Positions 38,585 to 48,059 of a stretch of DNA of 64,000 nt are shown piece by piece (within the stretch, counting starts at the first letter, position 1; each line of letters opens with the position of its first letter). This DNA is from Pseudomonas sp. KNUC1026 (GTDB taxonomy: Bacteria > Pseudomonadota > Gammaproteobacteria > Pseudomonadales > Pseudomonadaceae). Under the pieces are notes generated by a model. That model was not told where the DNA came from. It was given only the letters and a program-made list of their open reading frames with translations, and ran no database searches. A program made the position numbers and the translations under genes. The stretch spans positions 1,736,001-1,800,000 of the forward strand of contig NZ_CP087138.1 in assembly GCF_021650705.1 (NCBI RefSeq), written 5' to 3'.

Positions 38585-39598
38585 ATGTTCTACACCCCCC
38601 TCGGCCGCAGCGGCCTCAGCGTTTCCCCTCTGTGCCTGGGCACCATGATGTTCGGCGAGCAAACCTCTGAAGCCGACGCACGCCGCATCATCGACAGCGC
38701 TTTCGCCCAAGGCATCAACTTCATCGACACCGCCAACGTCTACAACGGCGGTGAGTCCGAGCGCGTCACCGGCCGTGCTATCGCCGGTAACCGCCACGAC
38801 TGGGTGCTGGCGACCAAGTTCGGCAGCCCCACCGGCCAGCAGGCGGGCCTGCCGCACAAGGTCGGCGGCAGCCGCAAGCACCTGATGCATGCGGCCGAGC
38901 AGAGCCTGGAGCGTCTGGGCACCGACTACATCGACCTCTATTACCTGCACCGTGAAGACCATCAGACGCCCATCGAGGAAACGGTGTCGGCGCTGGGCGA
39001 CCTGATCCGCCAGGGCAAGGTGCGCTATTGGGCGCTGTCCAACCATCGCGGCTGGAAGATCGCCGAATTCGTCAACACTGCGCGCCGGCTGGGCGTGGAT
39101 GCGCCGGTAGCGATGCAGCCGCTGTACAACATCGTCAACCGCCAGGCCGAACAGGAAGTGTTCACCGCCTGCCAGCATTATGGCCTGGGCATCGTGCCCT
39201 ACAGCCCGCTGGCGCGCGGCGTGCTCACCGGCAAATATCTGCCCGGTGAGCCGCCCGCAGAGGGCACCCGCGCCGGGCGCCATGACAAGCGCATCCAGGA
39301 AACCGAATGGCGCGCCGAGTCCCTGGCCATTGCCCAGCAGGTCGCGGCTCATGCGAAACAGCGCGGCGTCAGCCCGACGGCCTTCGCCATCGCCTGGGTG
39401 CTGAACAACCGCCTGGTGCCGTCCGCTATCGTCGGCCCGCGCACGCTGGAGCATTGGGAGGGTTACCTGCCGGCGCTGGAGTACCGGCTGGATGCCGAGG
39501 ACGAAGCGTTCATCGACCGGCTGGTGGTGCCCGGGCATGCGTCGACGCCGGGGTTCAATGATGTGGCGCATTTCGTAAGTGGGCGGCCTCTGCGTTGA
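38585..39598 (+). CDS. aldo/keto reductase
   Basis: A 337-residue NADPH-dependent aldo/keto reductase of the YhdN/Gfo-like AKR group. Catalytic Asp, Tyr, Lys and His are seen in FIDTANVYNGGESE, VLATKFG and LYYLHRED. The C-terminal cofactor site SAIVGPRTLEHWEG matches the family. The substrate is unknown. The start at 38585 follows a run of five unrelated codons; the gene is divergent from the Rhs gene and convergent with the FKBP gene. Confidence 0.9.
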   Translation: MFYTPLGRSGLSVSPLCLGTMMFGEQTSEADARRIIDSAFAQGINFIDTANVYNGGESERVTGRAIAGNRHDWVLATKFGSPTGQQAGLPHKVGGSRKHLMHAAEQSLERLGTDYIDLYYLHREDHQTPIEETVSALGDLIRQGKVRYWALSNHRGWKIAEFVNTARRLGVDAPVAMQPLYNIVNRQAEQEVFTACQHYGLGIVPYSPLARGVLTGKYLPGEPPAEGTRAGRHDKRIQETEWRAESLAIAQQVAAHAKQRGVSPTAFAIAWVLNNRLVPSAIVGPRTLEHWEGYLPALEYRLDAEDEAFIDRLVVPGHASTPGFNDVAHFVSGRPLR

Positions 39599-39615
39599 GC
39601 GGCCGCTGGCGGGGG

Positions 39616-39957
39616 TCAGTCGTCCCGCGTCAGCACCTCCAGCAACTCGATCTCGAAGGTCAGGTCCGCCCCCGGCGGCACCCGGCTGCCCATGCCGCGC
39701 TCGGCGTAGGCCAGCGCAGTCGGCACCTTCAGGCGACGCTTGCCGCCCACGCGCATGCCCATCAGACCTTGGTCCCACCCTTTGATCACCCGGCCGGTGC
39801 CGATCACGCACTGGAAGGGTTTGCCGCGCTCGAAGGAGGAATCGAACAGCGTGCCGTCGGCCAGCCAGCCTTGATAGTGGGCGGTGATCAACGCGCCTTT
39901 GACGGCGGCTTTGCCGTCGCCGGGGAGCAGGTCTTCGATGAGGAGTTCGGCGGTCAT
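39616..39957 (-). CDS. FKBP-type peptidyl-prolyl isomerase
   Basis: A 113-residue single-domain FKBP. Active-site residues are visible in YQGWLADGTLFDSSFERGKP, QCVIGTGRVIKGWDQGLMGM, KRRLKVPTALAYAERGMGS and LTFEIELLEV. No signal peptide, so it is cytoplasmic, catalysing cis-trans isomerisation of proline bonds. The start at 39957 (MTAELLIEDL) is preferred over 39984 because the fold begins there. Confidence 0.9.
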   Translation of the reverse strand: MTAELLIEDLLPGDGKAAVKGALITAHYQGWLADGTLFDSSFERGKPFQCVIGTGRVIKGWDQGLMGMRVGGKRRLKVPTALAYAERGMGSRVPPGADLTFEIELLEVLTRDD

Positions 39958-40119
39958 GAGTAGGTCCTTGAGTGAGGCGCGCATGGTAGCGCTGGGGGTA
40001 ACGGCTGTGCAGCTGCTTTTGTTAGGCTCTGGCTCGCAGTGGCAAAGGTTGTCGCGTCGCTCGGCGAAGCCGATTTCCTACCCTTCACGCGGCCCATTCA
40101 GGCAATTCAAGGATCAGCT

Positions 40120-41249
40120 ATGAAAATCGTCATCGCCCCCGACTCGTTCAAGGACAGCCTCAGTGCTGCCGATGTGGCACAGGCTATTACCGAGGGACTG
40201 GCCCAGGTGTTGCCCGAAGCGGAACTGGCCTGCGTGCCGATGGCCGACGGGGGCGAGGGCACGCTGGAAGCGGTGGTGGCAGCTGCGCAAGGGGAAGTGC
40301 GCAGGCTGACGGTACAGGGGCCGCTGGGCCAGCCGGCCGATGCGGCGTGGGGCTGGTTGTCCGGCAGCCGCACGGCGGTGATCGAGATGGCCGAGGCCAG
40401 CGGCTTGCAACTGCTGGCGCTGGATGAGCGCGATGCGTGCAGCACCTCAAGCTACGGCACTGGCCAGTTGATCGGAGCGGCGCTGGAGGCGGGCGCGCAA
40501 CGGGTGGTGCTGGCGATCGGTGGCAGCGCCACCAACGATGGCGGCGCGGGCATGCTGCAGGCACTGGGGCTCAGGCTGCTGGACGCCCAAGGCGAAATGC
40601 TGCCGCCAGGCGGTGCCGCACTGGCCAATCTCGCCAGCATCGATGCCAGTGCTCTGGATCCGCGCTTGGCCGAGGTTGCGTTCGAGGTGGCGGCCGACGT
40701 CGACAACCCTTTGTGTGGTGAGCACGGCGCTTCGTACGTGTTCGGCCCGCAGAAGGGCGCCAGCCCCGAGCAGGTCGAGCTACTGGACAGCGCGTTGGCA
40801 CATTTTGCCGATCAAGTGGCCGAGCTGCTGGGCAGGGACTTGCGCGATGAGCCGGGCAGCGGCGCGGCCGGCGGCATGGGGTTTGCCGCGCGTGCATTTT
40901 TGAGCGCGGGCTTTCGCCCCGGTGTCGAGGTGGTCGCTGAGCTGGCCGGGCTGGCTGAGGCGGTGCAGGGCGCAGCGCTGGTGATCACCGGGGAGGGCGT
41001 TTCGATGCGCAGACACTGCGCGGCAAGACGCCCCTGGGCGTTGCGCGCGTCGCCCGAGCAGCCGGGGTGCCTGTGGTGGTGCTGGCGGGCACGCTGGGGG
41101 AGGGTTATCAGGCGCTGTACGGCCACGGAATCGACGCGGCCTTTTCGCTGGCGGAGGGGCCGATGAGCCTGGAGCGAGCGTGTCGCGATGCTCCGCGACT
41201 GTTGCGCGAGCGGGCGGTGGATATTGCGCGCTTGTGGCGGCTGGCGTGA
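40120..41249 (+). CDS. glycerate kinase (GarK/TtuD family), interrupted by a -1 frameshift
   Basis: With one base restored at about 40997-40999 this is a 376-residue glycerate kinase of the GarK/GlxK type, which makes 2-phosphoglycerate (or the 3-isomer) from glycerate with ATP. It begins MKIVIAPDSFKDSLSAADVA, the family start, with VLAIGGSATNDGGAGML and LVITGEGRFDAQTLRGKTP after correction. The frame breaks at GGGCGTTTCGATG; adding a C yields GEGRFD. The remaining frame carries PVVVLAGTLGEGYQAL to the stop at 41249. It is alone on its strand, with REP repeats just after. Confidence 0.87.
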
Positions 41250-41265
41250 GCTGATGAGGTTGCCG

Positions 41266-41384
41266 TCGCGCGGCGAGCCGCCCTCCCACGGTTTCGGCAG
41301 CGACGCTTGCCCCGTTACCGTCGCCCGGCAAGCCGGCCTCCCACTCGTTGATCGGAGCCCGTGGGAGGCCGGCTTGCCGGGCGA
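41266..41384. repeat. REP-type repeats: one single arm and one inverted pair
   Basis: The 24-base arm at 41266-41289 equals the arm at 17474. Next to it a variant pair (41321-41344 and 41361-41384) forms a perfect inverted repeat of 24 bases around a 16-base loop, starting TCGCCCGGCAAGCCGGCCTC. The family is thus represented by five arms in the window. It lies between the ends of convergent glycerate kinase and catalase-like genes, as usual for Pseudomonas REP elements. Confidence 0.8.
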
Positions 41385-41422
41385 CGTGCATGGGCGACGA
41401 GTTTGATCATTACCGTCAGGGC

Positions 41423-42603
41423 TCAGGGTGTGGCTGCGCCATTACGCGCATGCCGATACTCGCTCACCGCGTCATACACCGCCTTGCGCAACCGGTTGAT
41501 GCCGCCCACCGGCCGGTGCGCCTCGATGCCGTGCCAGGGGCTGAAGGCCATGTTGTCACAGGCCAGGTTCTGCTCGGGGCTGTCGAAGTCCTGCGCCGGC
41601 ACGGTGATGTGCGCCACGGTCACGAAGGGTGAATCGCTCTGCTTCCACTCCACGCTTGTGTCTTCCAGCGGCATGTAACGGCTGGCGTCCTGCAATTGCA
41701 CCTGCAACGCAAAGCACACCGGCACGCGGTCGGCCGAAAGCTGCTGGTACAGCGCCCCCGCAGGAAGTTGGGCAGGTCGCGGTTGGGTTTGGGCAGGGTG
41801 TACGCCGGGCAGGTGCCTGCCTCGGGGGTGACGCGGAACTTGGCGTTGCCACTGCCGAACTTGTACGGCGAGACCGAGTAGTAGGTGCCTTGAGCCGGGC
41901 TGTCGGGCGCGTCGCTCAGGGTCGAAAAGGCGATCAGCAGGTGGCGCAGCTGCCATTGCCGTGGGTCCCAGCCTGGGAAAAACGCCAGCACCTTCTTGCC
42001 GTCGGCTTGGGCGGCGATGTTCTGCTGATACTCGGCCACGTCGCTGACGAAGAAGTTGGGGTGGTTGAACATCACGAAATCCTGTTCCTGGCGCGCCTGC
42101 TGGCTGGCCAGCAGTTGCGTGCCGGGCACCTGCAGCAGCTTGAGGGCCATGCCGCGCGCGTCCTGCAGGCTGTCGAACTGCGGGTAGGCGTTGCCGTTGG
42201 ACAGGCGCATCCAGCCATCCCAGGTTTTGCCCGGCTCGCTGAACACGCCCTGGCGCAGCGCCGCCGGCAGGTCGGCGGCCACCTGAACCTTGGCCTGCAC
42301 GCAGCCGTGGGCCTTGGCGTGGGCGTCGCGCAGGTAGCGAGTGTTCTCCCGGTGCTGGTCGACGATGCGGATCGCCGTCTGGATGATGCTCTGGGTCATG
42401 GCCGCCTCGCCAGGCGGCACCTGCTCCTGCGCACTGACCGGGCCGGAAAACTTCCACGCGTACCAGGCGAAACTTGCCGCCCAGCCCACCAGGCCCAGCA
42501 CGATCAGCCCAAGCAGCAGGTAACCCAGCCAACGCCCCAGGCGCAACCACAAACGCGCGGCCGCACCCAGCGGGCGGCCAGCGAACATCAGGCGTTGATT
42601 CAT
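41423..42603 (-). CDS. membrane-anchored catalase-family protein, interrupted by a -1 frameshift
   Basis: Corrected at the C-run 41755-41759 this is a 393-residue protein: one N-terminal transmembrane helix (LGYLLLGLIVLGLVGWAASF), then a catalase-related heme domain with YLRDAHAKAHGCVQAKVQV, GMALKLLQVPGTQ, FVMFNHPNFFVSD and FSPWHGIEAHRPVGGINRLR. Its heme domain would face the periplasm. It is larger than the cytoplasmic relative at 214-1311. Its ATG overlaps the stop of the di-heme cytochrome gene by four bases, so the two form a functional pair. It may act on peroxides formed by the partner. Confidence 0.85.
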
Positions 42604-44399
42604 GGCAGGGTGTTCTCCAGGGGGCTGCCCATCACTTTGAGGTATTCCACCAGCGCCCAGCGCTGAGCGGGCTGCAACAGCGGGCCGATTACGCCGCGGC
42701 CGCGCGGGCCGTCGCGGAATTCATGGCCGCTGTTGTGGTTGCCGGTCTGGCGGGTGTCGTAGAGGAAGCCGCCGGGAAAGGCGCCGGCCTGGTAGCCCAC
42801 GTGGCGCGGGTCGAATTCGAAATTGCCACGGTAGAAGGTGACCGCGCGCTCGTCCTGAGGCGAGAGCAACTGATAGAGATTGGGCACCGAGCCGTTGTGC
42901 AGGAACGGCGCCGTGGCCCACACCCCAGCCAGTGGCCGGGCCTTGTCGGCACGCATTTCACGCACGCCGATGGGCAGGTCGAAGCCGTTGAGCACTGCTT
43001 GCTGCTCGGGTGGGATGCCAGCATCACGGTAGGCGCGCTGCTCCACGTAAGCGGTGACCCAGGCCAGGCCCTTGGCCACCGAGACCTGCCGCAGATCGAT
43101 CGGCGGCTGCGGCCCCACGAACTGCACATTGAGCTTGGCCAGCTCCTCGAGCTTCCAGCCCAGGGCGGAGAGGTCGTAGCGGCGGTCGGCGATGTTGTCG
43201 GCTGCGGTGGGGTCGGTGCCGATTACCGAGGTCGGGATCATCAGCAGGTCGGCGACCGGGCGCCCGCCTTTTTCACTGATGGCGGTCACGTGGCAACCGG
43301 CGCAATGCTGGGTGAACAGCGCACGGCCCTCGGCGGCGAGGGGTTTGTCGACGGCGCCGAGTACGTCTTCCGGCCACGCCGGTGGCGCCAGGCGTTGCAA
43401 AGTGGTCTCGATGATGTGCAGGTCGTTCACCCGCACGCTGGAGGGGTAGCGTGCATCGCCTGTCAGCGGCTGCTGATGCTCATCGAAAAAGCTCAAGGTG
43501 GCGCCGACGCCCAGCGCCTCGCCGATGTTGCGTGCCATCGGCTGCTGCGCCGAGCCGTTCCACTGCACCCAGTCGAAGGTCCAGATGCGCCACATCTGCG
43601 GATAGTCCACCGGTGCATTGCCGACGCGGTAGTTGGCAGGATCGATGGCATCGCCGAAGGCGGCATTGGCGATGCGCGCGAAGGCGTCGGCGCGGCCGGG
43701 GCCTTCCTGGGTGGGATAGAGGCCGCGATGGGTATCGTTCCATGCCGCGTGGGCAAAGCGGTCCAGCGAGGCTTTCATGTCGCGGCGAAGGGCTGCACGC
43801 TCGGCCTCACCGCTGCCCTGCGGCAATACCTCAGCCGCGAAGGCATTGAATTTCCACGGCAGGTAATAAGTCGCGGCCAGGCTCGCCACCAGCGCCTGGC
43901 CGAAACTGCCGCCGCGCAGGGTCGGCACGGTGGAGGGCAGCACGTGCTGGGCCGGGCCGCCGTCGATACGCACGGCGGTGCCGTTGTAGCGCAGCTCGCC
44001 GGTGTGGCAGGCCGAACAGGTGATGTCGAGGTAATTGACCTGGTCCGCCTCGGTATGGCGGGTGAAGCCGACCGGCAGGTGGTCCGGGTTGGCGGGGCTG
44101 GCGGCAGGGTCGAGCAGAAAGCCGAAGCGGCCCATGTTCTCGGGCGCTGCAAAACGCGCATCGGAGAATGGCTGGCGCAGGTGCACGAACCATTCGTAGC
44201 GCAAGCCCTTGACCTGGGCGCCTTGCGGGGTGAAATACCAGGTTTGCCGGTCGGCCTGGCTCCATTGGTCGAGGTAGCGCACGTCCTTGGCCGGCTGCCA
44301 GGCCGGCAGGTTGGGGTGAGCGATGTACCACAGCACCACGCCCAGGGCGAGCAGGGCTAGCAATAGCAGGCACAGCAAAGCGCGACGCAACAGGCGCAT
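42600..44399 (-). CDS. di-heme cytochrome c (RoxA/10S-DOX-like peroxidase family)
   Basis: A 599-residue protein with an N-terminal transmembrane/signal segment (LLRRALLCLLLLALLALGVV) and two covalent heme c sites, CSACH at 128-132 and CAGCH at 366-370. Length and spacing fit the RoxA-like branch of di-heme peroxidases, which includes rubber oxygenase and the Pseudomonas fatty-acid dioxygenases and diol synthases, rather than the ~330-residue classical cytochrome c peroxidases. The mature protein is expected in the periplasm. Downstream and overlapping is the membrane-anchored catalase-like gene. The activity is inferred from family only: either peroxide reduction or oxygenation of an unsaturated lipid. 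Confidence 0.82.
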   Translation of the reverse strand: MRLLRRALLCLLLLALLALGVVLWYIAHPNLPAWQPAKDVRYLDQWSQADRQTWYFTPQGAQVKGLRYEWFVHLRQPFSDARFAAPENMGRFGFLLDPAASPANPDHLPVGFTRHTEADQVNYLDITCSACHTGELRYNGTAVRIDGGPAQHVLPSTVPTLRGGSFGQALVASLAATYYLPWKFNAFAAEVLPQGSGEAERAALRRDMKASLDRFAHAAWNDTHRGLYPTQEGPGRADAFARIANAAFGDAIDPANYRVGNAPVDYPQMWRIWTFDWVQWNGSAQQPMARNIGEALGVGATLSFFDEHQQPLTGDARYPSSVRVNDLHIIETTLQRLAPPAWPEDVLGAVDKPLAAEGRALFTQHCAGCHVTAISEKGGRPVADLLMIPTSVIGTDPTAADNIADRRYDLSALGWKLEELAKLNVQFVGPQPPIDLRQVSVAKGLAWVTAYVEQRAYRDAGIPPEQQAVLNGFDLPIGVREMRADKARPLAGVWATAPFLHNGSVPNLYQLLSPQDERAVTFYRGNFEFDPRHVGYQAGAFPGGFLYDTRQTGNHNSGHEFRDGPRGRGVIGPLLQPAQRWALVEYLKVMGSPLENTLP

Positions 44400-44534
44400 G
44401 GGCGGCAATCCTTGGCAATAAGGCGGCTGTTATGCCTCAACCGCGCCGTAGTGGCAAGTGGCTTTACCCTTACACCTTATGCGGATGTTGCGCGTGGCTG
44501 CCAGAGCACCCACGCGCAAGCCCCTGAGCGACCC

Positions 44535-47500
44535 TTAGCTGGTGAAATCCGAAGCGCTCAGCGCCTTGACCCCCGTCACCTGAATCTCGAATTCCGCCGT
44601 GCCGTCGGCGTTGGTGCTGCCGTAGAGCACGCCGTTTTCGAAGCGCAGCTGGTGCGTGGCGTCCGCCCCGAAAGCCTGGCTGCCGATGAAGGTGAAGTTG
44701 CCCAGGGCGGTCAGGTCGATCTGGTCGTGCTCCGCGCTCTTGAAGCCCACGATCTGGTCACGTGCGCTGCCGGTGCCCATGTCGGCGAGGCTGGTGAACG
44801 CATAGGTGTCGGCGCCACTGCCGCCGGTCAGTGTGTCGGTACCGGCGCCACCCACCAGGCGGTCATCGCCGGCCCCGCCGATCAGCACATCGTTGCCGGC
44901 GCCGCCTTCGAGCACGTTGTTGCCACTGCTGCCGGTCAGGGTGTCGCCGTACTGGCTGCCGATCAGGTTCTCCATGTTCTTGATGATGTCGGTGCCCGAG
45001 CCGCCGGTGGCCTGGGCCTTGGTGGTGGCAAGGCTCAGCGTCACGCCGGCGTGGGCCAGCGCGTAGCTGAGCGTGTCGTTGCCGGTGCGGCCGTCGATCA
45101 CGTTGTCACCACTGCCGGCCACGATCAGGTTATCCAGCGTGTTGCCGGTGCCGTCGGCGGCGGTGTCGCTGTCGATCACCAGGATTTCGGTGTTGGCCGT
45201 GAGGGTGTAGGCGGCCAGGCGGCTGTAGACGGTGTCGATGCCACCGGTGGCCGAGTCGGCGTTGGTTTCGATCACCGCGTCGTCGATGTCGTCGACGTAG
45301 TAGATGTCCGAACCGTTGCCGCCGGTCATGCTGTCAGCGCCCGCGCCGCCGTCGATCACGTTGTCGTTGGCGTTACCGATGATGTAGTTGCGCAGGGCGT
45401 TACCGGTACCGTTGATGGCCGACACCCCGGTGAGCTCCAGGTGCTCGAGGTTGTCGCCCAGCACCCAGCTCACGCTGCTCTTGACCGTATCGATCTGCTT
45501 GTCGTCCGGGTTGGTTTCGAGCACCGTGTCGCCTGCGTTGTCGACGATGTAGGTGTCGTTGCCGTCCATGCCTTCCATGTGGTCGGCGCCCAGGTCGCCA
45601 TCGAGGGTGTCGTTCTGAGCGGTGCCTACGAGGCTGTCGTCCTCGTCGGTGCCGTGGATGTAATGGCCCTGGTGGCTGGCGGCCTCATCGAAGATCGCCT
45701 GCACGCTGTTGTTGTCGTCCGGGTTGCCCTTGAAGCCCATGTGGCTGGCGATGTAGTCGGCCAGGCGCTGGCCAACGATCTCGTCGGATTCCTCATGCAG
45801 GTGCCAGACGTCGTCGGGGTAGGTGGTCGGGTCCACTTCATAGCGCAGCGGCAGGTCGCTGTAGTCCACCGCCAGGTGCACGTCGCTGCGCTCGTTGGCC
45901 ATCTGCTGTTGCGCCGCCCGTACCGCGGCCACCCCGGCGTCGATGCTCTGGATCTTGTCTTCGGTGTAACCCCGCGCAGCGGCAGCGTCGGCCTGGTAGC
46001 GGCCAGTTTCCATCAGGTAGATGTCGAAGTTGCCCAGTTGCTGGTGCAAGTAGTCGAACACCTTGAGCGTGTCGGCCTTGTATTGCGCGGCGGCAGCGAC
46101 CGGGTCGTCGGCCCGGGCGATTTCCTGTGCGCCTTGCTCACCCTGGCCCCAGACGATGCCCATGGTCACCTGGTCGACGGCAGTGAGGCTCGCCAGTTGC
46201 TCCTTGAGCAGGCCGACGGCACGCAGCAGCAACGGGCCGGGCTGGTTGGTGTCGGCGTACCACCAGGTCAGCGACTGGTCTTCCGCCGATGCCGTGGAGT
46301 AGCCGGAGACAGTGCTGCCGCCGATGGCGATGTCGATATCGTTGCCGTCGGCATCCTTGAACTGGCTGCGCACGTCGTAGCCGGTGTAGCGGGCCAGGTC
46401 CTTGACCATCTCGGTGATGCCCGACTGGTCATCATCTTCGGTCATGCGCATCAGCCGCGCGTTGGACTGACCAAGGGTCGGCAAGTAGAGGATCGGCTGC
46501 GCGTCACGCTCGGCGAACACGAAGTCGCTGGCGTCGAGCTGGCCGAGCAGGTTACCGGCCAGGGCCACTTCGAAGCGCTGGCCGCTGGGGTCGGCACTGG
46601 CGGACTTGATGTAGGTCTTGGTGCCGTCATCGTTCAGCGTCAGGTACAGCGTGTGATTCTGGCCGTCGCCCAGCCCGGTGAAGCCCAGCGCGCTGACGTC
46701 GATCTTGTCCTGGCCGTGGGTGAAGTCCTGAATCGTGTCGGTGGCGGTGATACCGCCTGGGCTGTAGTCACGGTAGCTGTCACCCAGCGCGCTGAACTTG
46801 AAGGTGTCGGCGCCCGTGCCGCCATAGAGGCTGTCGCGCCCGGCGCCGCCGTCGAGGGTGTCATCGCCCGCACGGCCCTTGAGGGTGTCGTTATCGCCCA
46901 GCCCCAGCAGCAGCTCGCCAGCGTTGGTGCCTTCGAGCGTGTCCTGGCCGGCACTGCCGACGATCGCACCGGCCGGGGTGTCGGCCACCGAAACCTGAAA
47001 CACGTCACTGACCGATGCACCCGTGGCGTCGGTGGCATTGACCAGCAGGCTGTAGTTGCCGGCAGCATCGCTGCCCGGGGTGCCGCTGAAGGTGCGAGTG
47101 GCTGCGTCGAATGCCAGCCAGGTGGGGAGGCCGCTGCCGTCGGCGAGGGTGGCGCTGTAGAGGAGGCTGTCGCCGTCCGGGTCGCTGAACGCGCCTTCCG
47201 GGATCTGATAGGTGAAGGCCACTTGCTCGCGGGTGGCTGCGTCGCTGAGCGGCTGGTCGAGCACCGGCGCGTGGTTGGCCGGCACGATGGGCACGAACAG
47301 CACGTTATCGGCATTCAGGCTGCCGGTCAGGTTGCCTTGCAGGGCGATCTCGAAGCGGTTGCCGTTGGCGTCGGCCTGGCGGTCCTTGAGGTAGGTGCGA
47401 TCGAGGCTGGCGTTGTAAACCACCTGCAGGGTGCCGTCCAGGCCGCTGCCGAAGCCGCTGTAACCCAGGGCGGAGAGGTCAAGGCGGTCTTCGCTGGGGT

Positions 47501-47792
47501 TGAAGTCGGTGATCAGGTCGGCAAGCGAGGTGGTGGCGGTGCGGTAACTGTCGGTGACGGCTTCGTAGGTAAAGGTATCGCTGCCGGCGCCGCCGGTGAG
47601 GCGGTCGGCGCCGCCCGCACCGATCAGGGTTTCGTTGGCGCCGGTGCCAGTGAGCTTGTCATTGGCCTGTGTACCGCGCAGTACCAGCGCATCGCTGGCC
47701 GGCGTTTGCGTGACAGGTGCATAGGAGGCGAACTGCTCGCCCAGGCTCAGGCCCGAGTCGTCGCTGAGCAGCGTTTTCACGAGGGGTTTCAC
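44535..47792 (-). CDS. large secreted SGNH/acetylesterase-like protein with R-modules and RTX repeats
   Basis: A 1085-residue calcium-binding secreted protein. Order: R-module 1 (about 36-170), Ig/cadherin-like domain (about 173-272), R-module 2 with RTX nonapeptides (about 276-430), SGNH hydrolase-like domain (about 433-690), and a long RTX beta-roll region to the end. The SGNH motifs are LPTLGQSN (Ser443), IAIGGSTVSG, WGQGEQG and, at the end, DDVWHLHEES with catalytic Asp/His. R-modules are typical of AlgE-type mannuronan C5-epimerases, and the P. syringae epimerase PsmE joins an epimerase with an acetylhydrolase module. So this is inferred to be an alginate or other polysaccharide deacetylase exported by a type I system (C-terminal end FEIQVTGVKALSASDFTS). 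No exporter is in the window. Confidence 0.82.
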   Translation of the reverse strand: MKPLVKTLLSDDSGLSLGEQFASYAPVTQTPASDALVLRGTQANDKLTGTGANETLIGAGGADRLTGGAGSDTFTYEAVTDSYRTATTSLADLITDFNPSEDRLDLSALGYSGFGSGLDGTLQVVYNASLDRTYLKDRQADANGNRFEIALQGNLTGSLNADNVLFVPIVPANHAPVLDQPLSDAATREQVAFTYQIPEGAFSDPDGDSLLYSATLADGSGLPTWLAFDAATRTFSGTPGSDAAGNYSLLVNATDATGASVSDVFQVSVADTPAGAIVGSAGQDTLEGTNAGELLLGLGDNDTLKGRAGDDTLDGGAGRDSLYGGTGADTFKFSALGDSYRDYSPGGITATDTIQDFTHGQDKIDVSALGFTGLGDGQNHTLYLTLNDDGTKTYIKSASADPSGQRFEVALAGNLLGQLDASDFVFAERDAQPILYLPTLGQSNARLMRMTEDDDQSGITEMVKDLARYTGYDVRSQFKDADGNDIDIAIGGSTVSGYSTASAEDQSLTWWYADTNQPGPLLLRAVGLLKEQLASLTAVDQVTMGIVWGQGEQGAQEIARADDPVAAAAQYKADTLKVFDYLHQQLGNFDIYLMETGRYQADAAAARGYTEDKIQSIDAGVAAVRAAQQQMANERSDVHLAVDYSDLPLRYEVDPTTYPDDVWHLHEESDEIVGQRLADYIASHMGFKGNPDDNNSVQAIFDEAASHQGHYIHGTDEDDSLVGTAQNDTLDGDLGADHMEGMDGNDTYIVDNAGDTVLETNPDDKQIDTVKSSVSWVLGDNLEHLELTGVSAINGTGNALRNYIIGNANDNVIDGGAGADSMTGGNGSDIYYVDDIDDAVIETNADSATGGIDTVYSRLAAYTLTANTEILVIDSDTAADGTGNTLDNLIVAGSGDNVIDGRTGNDTLSYALAHAGVTLSLATTKAQATGGSGTDIIKNMENLIGSQYGDTLTGSSGNNVLEGGAGNDVLIGGAGDDRLVGGAGTDTLTGGSGADTYAFTSLADMGTGSARDQIVGFKSAEHDQIDLTALGNFTFIGSQAFGADATHQLRFENGVLYGSTNADGTAEFEIQVTGVKALSASDFTS

Positions 47793-47866
47793 GGTGTTAC
47801 CTCCATGTTTAGGCGGGTTGCGCCAGGTTCACGATGCCTGTATGACACGGCGTCTCGGAGGTAATG

Positions 47867-47909
47867 CGACCGCTTGTCAAATTTCAGTCTATTTTTTGAC
47901 GAGCGGTCG
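47867..47909. promoter_or_regulatory. 15-base inverted repeat upstream of the SGNH gene
   Basis: CGACCGCTTGTCAAA at 47867-47881 is matched by its reverse complement (one mismatch) at 47895-47909, with a 13-base AT-rich spacer. It lies 75-117 bases upstream of the SGNH/R-module gene start and about 150 bases from the divergent small gene. Large arms suggest an operator or an RNA hairpin in the leader. Confidence 0.45.
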
Positions 47910-48059
47910 TAAGTGAGCAATTTGTGCTGATTATTTGACGCTTGCGTTAGATCGCCTCGCTCGTCGGCTGTTGAGAATCTTTCTCTGAACCTCGGTTTTG
48001 TCGACGCAGTCACACTTTTCGTACACACACAAAAACCGGTGTTTCAAAGGAGATGGACG

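Noticed and set aside
44800..47700. CRISPR-like repeated pattern
   Set aside because: The repetition encodes RTX nonapeptides in the - strand protein and is not a spaced direct repeat array.
44412..47864. A 1150-codon open frame on the + strand opposite the SGNH/R-module gene
   Set aside because: Low-complexity Val/Ala/Gly-rich product mirroring the RTX repeats of the real - strand gene; no ribosome binding site or domain.
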